Source of the DNA: Kitasatospora azatica KCTC 9699
GTDB lineage: Bacteria > Actinomycetota > Actinomycetes > Streptomycetales > Streptomycetaceae
Direction of reading: 5' to 3'
Length of the DNA: 64,000 nt
Assembly (NCBI RefSeq): GCF_000744785.1
Contig: NZ_JQMO01000003.1
Coordinates: 1,488,001-1,552,000 of the forward strand
Position 1 is the stretch's first letter; each line of letters starts with the position of its first letter. This document shows, piece after piece, positions 1-9,623 of the stretch. The notes under the pieces are model-generated. The model had not been told where the DNA came from. It saw nothing but the letters and a program-made list of their open reading frames with translations, and ran no database searches. Made by a program: the position numbers and the translations under genes.

Positions 1-3000
1 AGCTGCTGGCCTCCGGCGAGCCGCAATTGGCCGTGCGCGACGGTGTGGCCCACCTGCCGCGGCTGGCTGCTCAGGTGGCTGACGGGCCGTCGGCCCGGCC
101 GCTGGACCCGCAGGGCACCGTGCTTCTCACCGGTGCGACCGGCACCCTGGGCCGCCTGCTGGCCCGGCACCTGGTGACCGAGCACGGCGTGCGACACCTG
201 CTGCTGACCAGCCGGCGCGGCGCGGCCGCCCCGGGGGCTGCCGAACTCGAAGCCGAGCTGGCCGAGTTGGGTGCGACGGTGACGCTGGCGGCGTGCGACA
301 CGGCGGACCGCGCGGCGCTCGCGGCGCTGCTCGCCGCCGTACCTGCTGACCGCCCGCTGACCGCGGTGATCCACGCCGCGGGCATCACGGACGACGGCGT
401 GATCTCCTCGCTCTCGGCAGGGCGGGTCGACGCGGTGCTGCGCCCGAAGGTCGACGCCGCGCTGCACCTGCACGAGCTGACCGCCGAGCTGGACCTGTCC
501 GCGTTCGTGCTCTTCTCCTCGATCTCCGCCACCCTGGGCTTCGCCGGGCAGGGCAGCTACGCCGCCGCCAACGCCTTCCTGGACGCGCTGGCCCGGCACC
601 GCCGTTCGCTCGGCCGTCCCGCCTCCTCGCTGGCCTGGGGCCTGTGGGCCGAACGCAGCGAGCTGAGCGGCCACCTGGGGGACACCGACCTCCAGCGGAT
701 GGCGCGCTCGGGCCTGCTGGCGCTGCCCTCCGAGGAGGGCCTGGAGCTCTTCGACCACGCGCTGACCTCGGCCGAGGCCGCGCTGGTGCTGGCCCGGCTG
801 GACCTGGGCGCCCTGGCGGCGCAGGCCGGTTCCGACGCCGTGCCCGCGATGCTGCGCGGCCTGGTCCGGAGACCGGAGCGGCGTGTCGCCGAGACCGCCG
901 CGACCGGCGCCGGCGCCGACTCCTCGCTGCGCGGTCAGCTGGCCGCGCTGCCGGCCGCCGAGCGGGACCGGGCGCTGCTGGACCTGGTACGCATGCAGAT
1001 CGCCGCCGTCCTGGGCCACGCCTCCATCGACGAGGTCGACCCCGGCCTGGCCTTCAAGGAGCTCGGGTTCGACTCACTCACCGCGATCGAGCTGCGCAAC
1101 CAGCTGAACACGGCCACCGGGCTGCGTCTGCCGTCGACCCTGCTCTTCGACTACCCGTCACCCAACACGCTGGTCCAGCACCTGTGGGACGAACTGGCGA
1201 TCGACCAGGCCGCACCGAGTGACGCGGCGTCCGCGGCCGCCGTGGCACCCGAACGGGCGGCTCTCGCCGCCGCGCCGGCGGGCATCGCGGACGACGAGCC
1301 GATCGCGATCGTCGCGATGAGCTGCCGTTTCCCGGGCCAGGTCCGCACGCCCGACGAGCTGTGGCGGCTTGCAGCCGAGGGCCGCGACGAGATCACGCCG
1401 TTCCCGACCGACCGGGGCTGGGACTTGGACGGACTGTACGACCCGGACCCGGACCGGCAGGGCAAGTCCTATGTGCGGGAAGGCGGTTTCGTCCAGAACG
1501 TCGCCGACTTCGACGCCGACTTCTTCGGGATCTCACCGCGCGAGGCGCTGGCGATGGACCCGCAGCAACGGCTGCTGCTGGAGACCTCCTGGGAGGCCTT
1601 CGAGTACGCCGGCCTCGATCCGGCCTCGCTGCGCGGCAGCCGCACCGGCGTCTTCGCCGGGCTGATGTACCACGACTACGCCTCGCGGATGACCACGATC
1701 CCGGACGGCTTCGAGGGCTACCTGGGCAACGGCAGCGCCGCCAGCATCGCCTCCGGGCGCCTGTCCTACACCTTCGGCCTGGAGGGCCCGGCGGTGACGG
1801 TGGACACGGCCTGCTCGTCCTCGCTGGTGGCGCTGCACCTGGCGGTGCAGTCGCTGCGCAACGGCGAGTGCGACCTGGCCCTCGCGGGCGGTGCGGCCGT
1901 GATGTCCTCGGCGCTGCCGTTCGTGGAGTTCAGCCGGCAGCGCGCTCTCTCCCCGACCGCGCGCGCCCGGTCATTCGCGGCCTCGGCGGACGGCACGATC
2001 TGGTCCGAGGGCGTGGGCATGCTGCTCGTCGAGCGACTCTCGGACGCCGAGCGCCACGGGCACCAGGTGCTCGCGCTGGTGCGTGGCAGCGCGGTCAACC
2101 AGGACGGCGCGAGCAACGGGCTCACCGCACCCAATGGTCCGGCGCAGCAGCGGGTGATCCGCCAGGCGCTGGCCAGCGCTCGTCTGACGCCGAGTCAGGT
2201 CGACGCGGTGGAGGCGCACGGCACCGGCACCAAGCTCGGCGACCCGATCGAGGCGCAGGCCCTGATCGCCACCTACGGTCAGGCGCGACCCGCGGACCGG
2301 CCGCTGCTGCTGGGTTCGCTGAAGTCCAACATCGGGCACACGCAGGCCGCCGCCGGCGTCGCCGGGATCATCAAGATGGTCATGGCGATGCGGCACGGCA
2401 TGCTGCCGAAGACGCTGCACGTGGACGATCCGTCCCCGCAGGTGGACTGGTCCGAGGGTGCGGTCGAGCTGTTGACCGAGGCGACGGCCTGGCCGGAGAC
2501 CGGCGAGCCGCGCCGGGCGGCGGTGTCCTCGTTCGGGATCAGCGGGACCAACGCCCACGTGATCATCGAGCAGGCGCCCGCCCGCGACGGCGAGCCGGTG
2601 GAGCCCGATACCGAGCCCGCCACGGTCCCGTGGCTGCTCTCCGGGCGAACTGCTGACGCTGTCCAGGCCCAGGCCCAGCGCCTGCTGGAGCACGTCCAGG
2701 CGCACCCCGAGCTGAAGCCCCTCGATGTGGCCTACTCCCTGGCCACCACCCGCACCGCCTTCGAACACCGCGCCGCCGTGGTCGCCGACAACCACGAGGG
2801 CTTCCTCAACGGGCTCGCGGCACTCGCCGAAGGCAGCGCTGCTCCTGGGGTGGTGCGCGGCACGGCGCAGGGTGAGGCCGGGCGCGCGGTGTTCGTGTTC
2901 CCCGGTCAGGGTGCGCAGTGGGCCGGGATGGCCGTCGAACTGCTCGACACCTCGCCGGTGTTCGCGCAGCGCATCGCCGAGTGCGAGCAGGCCCTCGCGC

Positions 3001-6000
3001 CGTTCGTGGACTGGTCGTTGACCGGCGTGCTGCGCGAAGCCGAGGGGGCTCCGTCGCTGGAGCGCGTCGACGTCGTGCAGCCCGTGCTGTTCGCCGTCAT
3101 GGTTTCCCTCGCCGCCCTGTGGCAGTCCTACGGCGTCCAGCCGGCCGCCGTGATCGGGCACTCGCAGGGCGAGATCGCCGCCGCCGTCGTCGCCGGCGCG
3201 CTGTCGCTGGACGACGGCGCCAAGATCGCCGCTCTGCGCAGCAAGGCCATCACCGCGCTCGCCGGGCGCGGCGGCATGCTCTCCGTCCCGCTCACCCTGG
3301 ACGAGGTCCAGGCCGAGTTGGACACCCGCCCCGAGGGTGGACTGGCGATCGCCGCCGTCAACGGCCCCGCCTCCATCGTCGTCTCCGGCCAGACCCAGGC
3401 GCTGGACGAGCTCCAGGCCCACTACGAGAACGCAGGAGTGCGCGCCCGCCGCATCCCCGTCGACTACGCCTCCCACTCACCCCAGGTCGAAGACCTCGAG
3501 ACGGAGCTCGCGGACCTGCTGGCCGACCTGGCGCCACGCGAGGCGCAGGTGGCATTCCACTCCACCGTCACCACCATGCCGATGGATACCACGACACTCG
3601 ACGGCGCGTACTGGTACCGCAACCTGCGGGAGACCGTCCGCTTCGAGGAGACTGTCCGCTCGCTGATCGACCTCGGCCACACCACCTTCGTCGAGATCAG
3701 CCCCCACCCCGTCCTCACCTACGGCATCGAGGAGACCGCCGAAACCGCCGACAACCCCGACACCATCCTCATCACCGGCACCCTGCGCCGCAACGAAGGC
3801 GGCCAGCACCGCTTCCTCACCTCCCTCACCACTCTCCACACCCACGGCCACCCCACCGACCTCACCCCCCTCCTCGCCGGCGGCACCACCACCCAACTCC
3901 CCACCTACGCCTTCCAGCACCAGCGCTACTGGCTCGACATCCCGCAGGCCGCCGCCGCCGACGTCACCTCCGCCGGTCTGAGTAGCGCCACCCACCCGCT
4001 GCTCGGCGCCGTCATCGAACTCCCCGGCACCGACACCCTGCTCCTCACCGGCCGGCTCTCCCTCACCACGCACCCCTGGCTCGCCGACCACGCCGTCAAC
4101 GGCACCGTCATCCTCCCCAGCACCGCCTACGTCGAACTCGCCCTCCACGCCGGCGACCTCGCCGGCTGCGACCTCCTCGAGGAACTCACCCTCCGCGCAC
4201 CCCTCGTCATCCCCAGGACAGGCGCCGTCCGCCTGCACCTCAGCGTGGCAGCGCCGGACGACAGCGGACGCCGCACCCTCACCCTCCACTCCCAGCCCGA
4301 CACCGACACCGATACCGGCACCCTGCCCTGGACGCTGCACGCTGACGGCACCCTGGTCCCCGGGGCCCAACCCTCCACCGACGACCTGACCGCGTGGCCG
4401 CCCGCCGGCGCCACCCCTGTCGACGTCACCGACCTCTACCGCAGCCTCGACCAGGCCGGCTACAGCTACGGCCCTGCCTTCCAAGGCCTCCAAGCCGCCT
4501 GGACCCGCGACAACGAGATCTTCGCTGAGGTCACCCTCCCCCAGGACCAGCACGCCCAGGCCGCCCACTACAACATCCACCCCGCCCTCCTCGACGCAGC
4601 CCTCCACGCCACGTTCCTGCACAACCCCACGGCGAGCCCGCTGCCGTTCGCCTGGCGCGCCGTCACCCTGCACGCCATCGGCGCGACCTCGCTGCGTGTC
4701 CGCCTCAGCTCGGCCGCCCCCGACACCTACACCCTCGCCATCACCGACCACACCGGCACGCCCGCCGCGACCATCGAAGCCCTGGCGGTACGACCGCTCT
4801 CACCCGAACGGCTGCTCAGCGGCCGCAGTGGGGGGCACCAGTGGCTCTTCCAGGTGGACTGGGTTGCGGCGGCCGAGTCGGCCGCGCCCAAGGACAGGCC
4901 GCGGTTGGCCGTCCTCGGGGAGGACATCCTGCGGGTGAGGGCCTCGCTCATGGCGGCGGGCACCTACGCCGAGGCCTACCCGGACTTCGCGGCCCTGAGC
5001 AAGGCAGTGGACGAGGGCGGTCCGGTGCCGGCCGCAGTGTTCGTCACCAGCGTGTCCGAGGCCGGTGGCGGGGACTCGGCGGATGGCGCCGCGGCCGCCC
5101 ACATGCTGACCCACCGGGCGCTGGAGTCGGCACAGTCCTGGATCGGCGACCAGCGCTTCGCCTCCTCCCGGATGGTGTTCCTGACCCGTGGCGCCGTGGA
5201 CGCGCGAGGGGCCGGTGAGCCCCGGGACCTGTCGGCGGCGTCGGTCTGGGGTCTCATCCGCTCCGCACAGGCGGAGAACCCCGACCAGTTCATGATCGTC
5301 GACATCGACGATCACCGGGCCTCCTGGAAGGCCCTGCCGTCGCTGGTGGCCGGCCGGGAGTCGCAGCTGGCCCTGGACCGAGGCACCGTGCTCGTCCCCC
5401 GTCTGGCCCGCACTGCCGCGGGTGCCAGCGGCGGCGGTTCCCCGTTGGATCCGCAGGGCACCGTCCTGATCACCGGGGCCACCGGGATGATCGGCATACT
5501 GGCGGCGCGTCGTCTGGTGACCGAGCACGGAGCGAAGCACCTGCTGCTGACCAGCCGTCATGGAGCCGAGGCGCCGGGCGCCGCGGAGCTCGAAGCCGAG
5601 TTGGCCGCGCTGGGCGCGAGCGTCACACTGGCTGTGTGTGACACCACGGATCGCCAGGCCCTGAAGGCCCTGCTCGCCACCGTCCCCGCCGACAAGCCGC
5701 TGACCGCGGTGGTCCATGCCGCCGGCGTGATGGACGACGGCGTTATCTCCTCGCTGACGGCCGACCGCCTCGACGCCGTGCTGCGCCCGAACGTCGACGC
5801 GGCCTGGCACCTCCACGAGCTCACCGCGCACCTGGATCTCTCGGCGTTCGTCCTCTTCTCCTCGTTCTCGGGCACGTTGGGCGTGGCCGGCCACGGTGGC
5901 TACGCGGCCGCTAACGGTTTCCTCGAAGCGCTGGCGCAGCAGCGGCATGCTCAGGGCCGGGCAGCGGTGGCGGTGGCATGGGGCCTGTGGGCCGAGGGGA

Positions 6001-6542
6001 GTTCAATGACCAGCCACCTGGGCGAGGCCGACCTGACCCGGTTGGCTCAGGCGGGCGTGGCAGCGCTCTCCCCCGCCGAGGGGATCGAGCTGTTCGACGC
6101 CGTGCTGCGGACCGAGCGGGCCACCGTCGCCGCGGTGCGGCTGGACTTCGACGTCCTGCGCGCCGGAGCCAGGTCAGGGACGACACCGCCGCTGTTCCGA
6201 GGACTGGTCCGGGTGACCACCCGCCGGGTCGCGGGCGTTGCGACCGGCGCGGTCGCCACGCTGCGCCAGCGACTGGCGGCCCTGCCCGACGCCGAGCGGG
6301 ACGCCCTGCTGGTGGACCTGGTGCGGACGACCGTGGCGACCGTGCTCGGCCACGCGTCGCCCGACACGGTGCTGGCAGACCGGGGTCTGAAGGAGCTCGG
6401 CTTCGACTCACTCTCCGCCGTCGAGGTCCGCAACCGGCTGAACACGGCGACCGACCTGCGCCTGCGGGCGACGGTGGTGTTCGATCACGCGTCCCCGCTG
6501 GCGCTCGCACAGTTCATCAAGACCGAGATTCTGGGGCGCTGA
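1..6542 (+). CDS. Type I modular polyketide synthase, 3' end (5' truncated by window)
   Basis: The reading frame is open from base 3, so the true start lies outside the window. Domains in order: KR (TGATGTLG near base 130; Ser/Tyr/Asn active site around 510-580), ACP (GFDSL near 1070), KS (1294-2575; DTACSSS Cys near 1812, EAHGTGT and KSNIGH), AT (about 2890-3760; GHSQG and YASH), DH (about 3990-4790; HAVNGTVILP and DAALH), no ER, KR (TGATGMIG near 5480) and ACP (GFDSL near 6405). YASH/GHSQG predicts methylmalonyl-CoA. Both KRs keep an Asp in the xDD motif (TDD, MDD), typical of B-type stereochemistry. The last module should therefore give an alpha-methyl, alpha,beta-unsaturated acyl chain. 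The protein ends about 10 residues after the ACP, with no thioesterase and no clear docking helix. All visible catalytic residues look intact. Confidence 0.96.
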   Translation, partial: LLASGEPQLAVRDGVAHLPRLAAQVADGPSARPLDPQGTVLLTGATGTLGRLLARHLVTEHGVRHLLLTSRRGAAAPGAAELEAELAELGATVTLAACDTADRAALAALLAAVPADRPLTAVIHAAGITDDGVISSLSAGRVDAVLRPKVDAALHLHELTAELDLSAFVLFSSISATLGFAGQGSYAAANAFLDALARHRRSLGRPASSLAWGLWAERSELSGHLGDTDLQRMARSGLLALPSEEGLELFDHALTSAEAALVLARLDLGALAAQAGSDAVPAMLRGLVRRPERRVAETAATGAGADSSLRGQLAALPAAERDRALLDLVRMQIAAVLGHASIDEVDPGLAFKELGFDSLTAIELRNQLNTATGLRLPSTLLFDYPSPNTLVQHLWDELAIDQAAPSDAASAAAVAPERAALAAAPAGIADDEPIAIVAMSCRFPGQVRTPDELWRLAAEGRDEITPFPTDRGWDLDGLYDPDPDRQGKSYVREGGFVQNVADFDADFFGISPREALAMDPQQRLLLETSWEAFEYAGLDPASLRGSRTGVFAGLMYHDYASRMTTIPDGFEGYLGNGSAASIASGRLSYTFGLEGPAVTVDTACSSSLVALHLAVQSLRNGECDLALAGGAAVMSSALPFVEFSRQRALSPTARARSFAASADGTIWSEGVGMLLVERLSDAERHGHQVLALVRGSAVNQDGASNGLTAPNGPAQQRVIRQALASARLTPSQVDAVEAHGTGTKLGDPIEAQALIATYGQARPADRPLLLGSLKSNIGHTQAAAGVAGIIKMVMAMRHGMLPKTLHVDDPSPQVDWSEGAVELLTEATAWPETGEPRRAAVSSFGISGTNAHVIIEQAPARDGEPVEPDTEPATVPWLLSGRTADAVQAQAQRLLEHVQAHPELKPLDVAYSLATTRTAFEHRAAVVADNHEGFLNGLAALAEGSAAPGVVRGTAQGEAGRAVFVFPGQGAQWAGMAVELLDTSPVFAQRIAECEQALAPFVDWSLTGVLREAEGAPSLERVDVVQPVLFAVMVSLAALWQSYGVQPAAVIGHSQGEIAAAVVAGALSLDDGAKIAALRSKAITALAGRGGMLSVPLTLDEVQAELDTRPEGGLAIAAVNGPASIVVSGQTQALDELQAHYENAGVRARRIPVDYASHSPQVEDLETELADLLADLAPREAQVAFHSTVTTMPMDTTTLDGAYWYRNLRETVRFEETVRSLIDLGHTTFVEISPHPVLTYGIEETAETADNPDTILITGTLRRNEGGQHRFLTSLTTLHTHGHPTDLTPLLAGGTTTQLPTYAFQHQRYWLDIPQAAAADVTSAGLSSATHPLLGAVIELPGTDTLLLTGRLSLTTHPWLADHAVNGTVILPSTAYVELALHAGDLAGCDLLEELTLRAPLVIPRTGAVRLHLSVAAPDDSGRRTLTLHSQPDTDTDTGTLPWTLHADGTLVPGAQPSTDDLTAWPPAGATPVDVTDLYRSLDQAGYSYGPAFQGLQAAWTRDNEIFAEVTLPQDQHAQAAHYNIHPALLDAALHATFLHNPTASPLPFAWRAVTLHAIGATSLRVRLSSAAPDTYTLAITDHTGTPAATIEALAVRPLSPERLLSGRSGGHQWLFQVDWVAAAESAAPKDRPRLAVLGEDILRVRASLMAAGTYAEAYPDFAALSKAVDEGGPVPAAVFVTSVSEAGGGDSADGAAAAHMLTHRALESAQSWIGDQRFASSRMVFLTRGAVDARGAGEPRDLSAASVWGLIRSAQAENPDQFMIVDIDDHRASWKALPSLVAGRESQLALDRGTVLVPRLARTAAGASGGGSPLDPQGTVLITGATGMIGILAARRLVTEHGAKHLLLTSRHGAEAPGAAELEAELAALGASVTLAVCDTTDRQALKALLATVPADKPLTAVVHAAGVMDDGVISSLTADRLDAVLRPNVDAAWHLHELTAHLDLSAFVLFSSFSGTLGVAGHGGYAAANGFLEALAQQRHAQGRAAVAVAWGLWAEGSSMTSHLGEADLTRLAQAGVAALSPAEGIELFDAVLRTERATVAAVRLDFDVLRAGARSGTTPPLFRGLVRVTTRRVAGVATGAVATLRQRLAALPDAERDALLVDLVRTTVATVLGHASPDTVLADRGLKELGFDSLSAVEVRNRLNTATDLRLRATVVFDHASPLALAQFIKTEILGR

Positions 6543-6620
6543 ACCGGTCCGCGTTGGCGGCGCAACCGTCACCGGAAGTCGGCGTGCACCCAGAGCAGAG
6601 CAATCAGGAAGAAGGAAAAT

Positions 6621-7658
6621 ATGCAGGTTTCAGGCGTCTACATCGACTCCATCGGAGTGCACTTGCCGGAGTGGGTGAGTGCCGAGAAGGCGGTGGTCGA
6701 CGGGATCTACGACGCGGACATCCAGGCTGCAAACGGGCTGACGGGTACTCACATCGCCGGTGACGTACCAGCGGTGGAGATGGCGATCACGGCCGCCCGC
6801 AACGCTGTCGAGCGTTCGGAGCTGGAGCTGGACGAGGTCGAGTCGCACATCCACAGCGGCGTCTTCTTCCAGGGGCCGGAAGGCTCGTACCCGCCCGGCT
6901 ACATCCTGCGCGAGCTCGGTGTCAGCGGTGCCTCCAGCCTGGACCTGCGCCTCGGCTGCAACGGCTTGCTCGGTTCGCTGGAGGTCGCGGTCGGCCAGAT
7001 CACCGGGGCCGCCAAGGCGAAGAACGTGCTGCTGACCACGGCGGAGAACTGGGGCACCCCGCTGCTGAACCGGTGGCTCGGCCTGGGCCCGGCGTTCATC
7101 CTGGCCGACGGCGCCTCCTCCGTGCTGCTCAGCAGCGAGGGCGGCTTCGCCGAGGTACGTGCGGTCAAGTCCGGTGTGCTGCCGGAACTCGAGCAGTGGC
7201 ACCGCGGTGAGGACTCGCTGCTGCCGCCGCAGGACCTGGAGACCAACCCGTACGACCTGAGCAACCGCGCCACTGTCTTCAACGAGAAGACGATGTCGCT
7301 CACGGACGTGCTGGAGAAGCTGACGGTCTTCAACCTGAACATCGTCTTCGGCTGCCTGGTGGACGCCGGCCTCAACGGCTCGGACCTCGCCAAGGTGATC
7401 GCCATCAACACTGATGGTCGGATGATCGAGCAGGGCCTGATGGCGCCGCTCGGCCTCGGGATGGACCGCTCCACCTGGGACTTCGGCAAGTCGGTCGGTC
7501 ACATGGGTGGCTCGGACGTGATCGTCTCGCTCAACCACCTGCTGGAGTCCGGCGAACTCGCCCCGGGCGACCACGTTCTGCTGACCTCGTCCGGTCCGGG
7601 CTGGACCTGCACCGCCGCCGTGATCACCATCCTCGCCAAGCCCTCCTGGGGCGGCTGA
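6621..7658 (+). CDS. KAS III-like (FabH/CerJ-type) acyltransferase or condensing enzyme
   Basis: 345 aa with a 3-oxoacyl-ACP synthase III fold. The nucleophile Cys113 sits in LRLGCNGLLG. The canonical KAS III His (HQAN motif) is replaced: the aligned stretch reads AINTDGRMI (Asn263). The canonical Asn position (GNTSAA) reads GHMGGSD, placing a His at 294. Such altered dyads are known in KAS III-like proteins that transfer acyl groups to O or N nucleophiles or load unusual starters (CerJ, ChlB3 and DpsC relatives), instead of doing Claisen condensation. It starts at ATG with GAAGG 5 nt upstream, 78 bp after the PKS stop and on the same strand, so co-transcription with the TE-less PKS is likely. 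A role in chain release or acyl transfer is inference; starter priming is the main alternative. Confidence 0.85.
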   Translation: MQVSGVYIDSIGVHLPEWVSAEKAVVDGIYDADIQAANGLTGTHIAGDVPAVEMAITAARNAVERSELELDEVESHIHSGVFFQGPEGSYPPGYILRELGVSGASSLDLRLGCNGLLGSLEVAVGQITGAAKAKNVLLTTAENWGTPLLNRWLGLGPAFILADGASSVLLSSEGGFAEVRAVKSGVLPELEQWHRGEDSLLPPQDLETNPYDLSNRATVFNEKTMSLTDVLEKLTVFNLNIVFGCLVDAGLNGSDLAKVIAINTDGRMIEQGLMAPLGLGMDRSTWDFGKSVGHMGGSDVIVSLNHLLESGELAPGDHVLLTSSGPGWTCTAAVITILAKPSWGG

Positions 7659-7700
7659 GCGCGACTGAGAGCCCGCTGAGCACGGCTAAGTGGGCACCCT

Positions 7701-7735
7701 AGGGGCTGGGCCGGCGAACCGCCTGTCCAGCCCCT
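7701..7735 (+). terminator. Hairpin terminator after the KAS III-like gene
   Basis: A perfect 9-bp stem (AGGGGCTGG / CCAGCCCCT) with a 17-nt loop lies 42 bp after the stop codon. No T tract follows, which is common for Streptomyces terminators. It probably separates the PKS transcript from the atp operon. Confidence 0.6.
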
Positions 7736-7979
7736 GGCAGTTTCAACCGTTCGAGTGACACATTCGATCTTTGGTGTGTCTAGCGCCACACTCCGTCAGT
7801 AAAGACCTCATCAAATAGTTTGTGATACCGTTCACGAGCACCAGGGATGAGTCGAAGTGCCTCACATGGAGGACTTCTTGGCTGACAAGGTCAGCCCTTC
7901 GGTCGCTGAGCACACGCACCCCTGGTGCTCATCCCAGCTACACGTCCACGTTCCCCGACATGCCGCCGGAGTTGCCGAC
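7736..7979 (+). promoter_or_regulatory. atp operon promoter/leader region
   Basis: This gene-free stretch is AT-richer at 7780-7830 and probably holds the atp promoter. A GATACC at 7824-7829 could be a -10 element, but no convincing -35 is seen. An 11-bp inverted repeat, GAGCACCAGGG (7836-7846) and CCCTGGTGCTC (7920-7930), brackets about 73 nt and would fold the leader into a long-looped stem. CCGTCAGTAA at 7793-7802 matches the right part of an operator-like motif at 50318-50331. The atpI frame stays open upstream to a GTG at 7857, but that stretch does not look like AtpI. Confidence 0.45.
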
Positions 7980-8414
7980 ATGCCGTCCGCTGACGCCCCG
8001 CTCGTTCGAGGCGCCGCAATTCCCACTGCGGTCGCCGGAGTTGCCGCAGTCGCGGCCGCGACCGTCCTCGCGGGCGCCAAGGGTCTGTACGGTGCGCTGT
8101 TCGCGCTTCTCCTGGTGATGGCCTTCTTCAGCTTCGGGCAGATCGCCATCGATCGCCTGACCAGGAACAACCCGCAGATGATGCTTGCCGTGGCGATGTG
8201 CGTCTACATGACCCAGATCCTCGCGGTGGGCATCGTCCTCGCCTTCTTCAAGGGCACAACACTCTTTGACACCAAGGTCTTTGGCTTCGCCGTGCTCGGC
8301 CTCACCGCCGTCTGGACCGTGGGTGTGGTGCGGGCGGCAATGAAGGCCAAGATCTTCTATGTGGTGGCGCAGTCGGCTGATGAGAGCGTGACGGCCCCGG
8401 AGCGTCAACCGTGA
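7980..8414 (+). CDS. atpI: ATP synthase protein I (AtpI)
   Basis: 144 aa small hydrophobic protein with about four membrane segments, first in the ATP synthase operon. AtpI proteins help assemble the c-ring or supply Mg2+; they are not part of the final enzyme. The ATG at 7980 (MPSADAPLVRG) was chosen over the upstream GTG at 7857 because it has GGAG about 9 nt upstream, and because the family usually begins just before the first membrane segment. The C-terminal part (FDTKVFGF, then a charged segment) is typical of streptomycete AtpI. Confidence 0.85.
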   Translation: MPSADAPLVRGAAIPTAVAGVAAVAAATVLAGAKGLYGALFALLLVMAFFSFGQIAIDRLTRNNPQMMLAVAMCVYMTQILAVGIVLAFFKGTTLFDTKVFGFAVLGLTAVWTVGVVRAAMKAKIFYVVAQSADESVTAPERQP

Positions 8415-8720
8415 AGGTCACCTCCTCCTCCAAGGGGAGGGGGTCGACGCTTATGCGAAACCAACAGGCTGCTATCGTCCGGGGCAGCAGCCACGGAGTA
8501 CGGGAAGCGTCCGGATCGCTCCACCAGCCGGATTGATCACCGATGACGTCGCACAGCCTCCGCCAGAATCTGGACGCGTGCGGGGCTGCGTCTTGACGCG
8601 GCTCGCCGTCACCCCCAAGCGCGCGAAACAAGAAATCAGTCAAAGTGCCGCACCGTGGCCGAAAGCCGCGCCGACACACCGAGGTTGCCGTAACTATGTG
8701 TCACGACGAAGGAGTCCGTG
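8415..8720. other. atpI-atpB intergenic region (306 bp)
   Basis: No ORF with coding character is seen. The first 40 bases hold an imperfect pyrimidine/purine inverted repeat (CCTCCTCC ... GGGGAGGGGG, about 8422-8450) that could form a weak hairpin. A good ribosome binding site (AAGGAG, 8709-8714) serves atpB. An internal promoter is possible but not clear. Confidence 0.4.
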
Positions 8721-9536
8721 GTGAGTGCTGACAGGCTCACGCAGCAGCTTGCCTCAGAAGGCTGCCACCTGTTCTCCGGCTGCGGCTTCCCGGCCCCCGG
8801 CCTGAACGAGTTCCAGTTCAAGCCGATCTTCACGGTCGCCGGCTTCGATTTCAACAAGCCGATGCTGCTGTCGCTGATCGTCATGCTGCTGGTGATCGGC
8901 TTCTTCTGGGCCGTGTTCGCCCGGCCGAAGGTGGTCCCGGGCAAGCTGCAGCTGGTGGCCGAGATCGGCTACGAGTTCGTGAAGCGCAGCGTCGTGCTGG
9001 AGAACATCGGCAAGCGGGGCGAGAAGTACGTCCCGATGATGGTCTCGCTGTTCTTCTTCGTCTGGATGCTGAACGTGATGTCGATCATCCCGTTCGCCCA
9101 GTTCCCCGCCGCCGCGGTGATCGGCTTCCCGGTCGCTCTGGCCCTGGTGGTCTGGGTCACCTACATGGGGCTGACCTTCAAGAAGCACGGGTTCATCGGC
9201 GGCCTGAAGCACCTCTGCTGGCCGTCGGACGTCCCCGTCGGGGTCATGTTCATCCTGGTCCCGATCGAGTTCATCTCGAACATCTTCCTGCGGCCGTTCA
9301 CCCTCGCGGTGCGACTCTTCGCGAACATGTTCGCCGGTCACCTGCTGATCGTGATGTTCTCGGTGGCCTCCTGGTATCTGCTCAGTCCGAGCATCGGTGT
9401 GCTGTACGCCGGCGCGTCCTTCTCGCTGACCCTGGCGCTCACCGCCTTCGAGCTGCTGATCCAGTTCCTGCAGGCCTACATCTTCACGCTGCTCGCCAGC
9501 ACCTACATCGGCGGCGCGCTCGAAGAAGCGCACTGA
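8721..9536 (+). CDS. atpB: F1Fo ATP synthase subunit a
   Basis: 271 aa polytopic Fo subunit forming the proton half-channels against the c-ring. The essential Arg is in LAVRLFANMFAGH, and the C-terminal helix ELLIQFLQAYIFTLL is characteristic. GTG at 8721 was chosen over the adjacent GTG at 8718 because AAGGAG ends 6 nt before it, a normal spacing, against 3 nt for the other. It lies second in the atp operon, 87 bp before atpE. Confidence 0.96.
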   Translation: MSADRLTQQLASEGCHLFSGCGFPAPGLNEFQFKPIFTVAGFDFNKPMLLSLIVMLLVIGFFWAVFARPKVVPGKLQLVAEIGYEFVKRSVVLENIGKRGEKYVPMMVSLFFFVWMLNVMSIIPFAQFPAAAVIGFPVALALVVWVTYMGLTFKKHGFIGGLKHLCWPSDVPVGVMFILVPIEFISNIFLRPFTLAVRLFANMFAGHLLIVMFSVASWYLLSPSIGVLYAGASFSLTLALTAFELLIQFLQAYIFTLLASTYIGGALEEAH

Positions 9537-9623
9537 CCCCGCTGTAGCCCCCTGCCTCATCTCCCCTCGCTCGTCCGGTGGCCAACCACCACCGGTTCAC
9601 CACCCTGCAAAGGAAAATCTGAG

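Noticed and set aside
3477..4751. 424-codon minus-strand ORF inside the PKS
   Set aside because: It lies opposite the AT/DH region, is Gly/Val/Glu-rich, and has no recognisable domain.
7857..7979. N-terminal extension of AtpI from GTG 7857
   Set aside because: The extra residues are His/Pro/Ser-rich, unlike AtpI, and half overlap the leader inverted repeat. ATG 7980 has its own GGAG.
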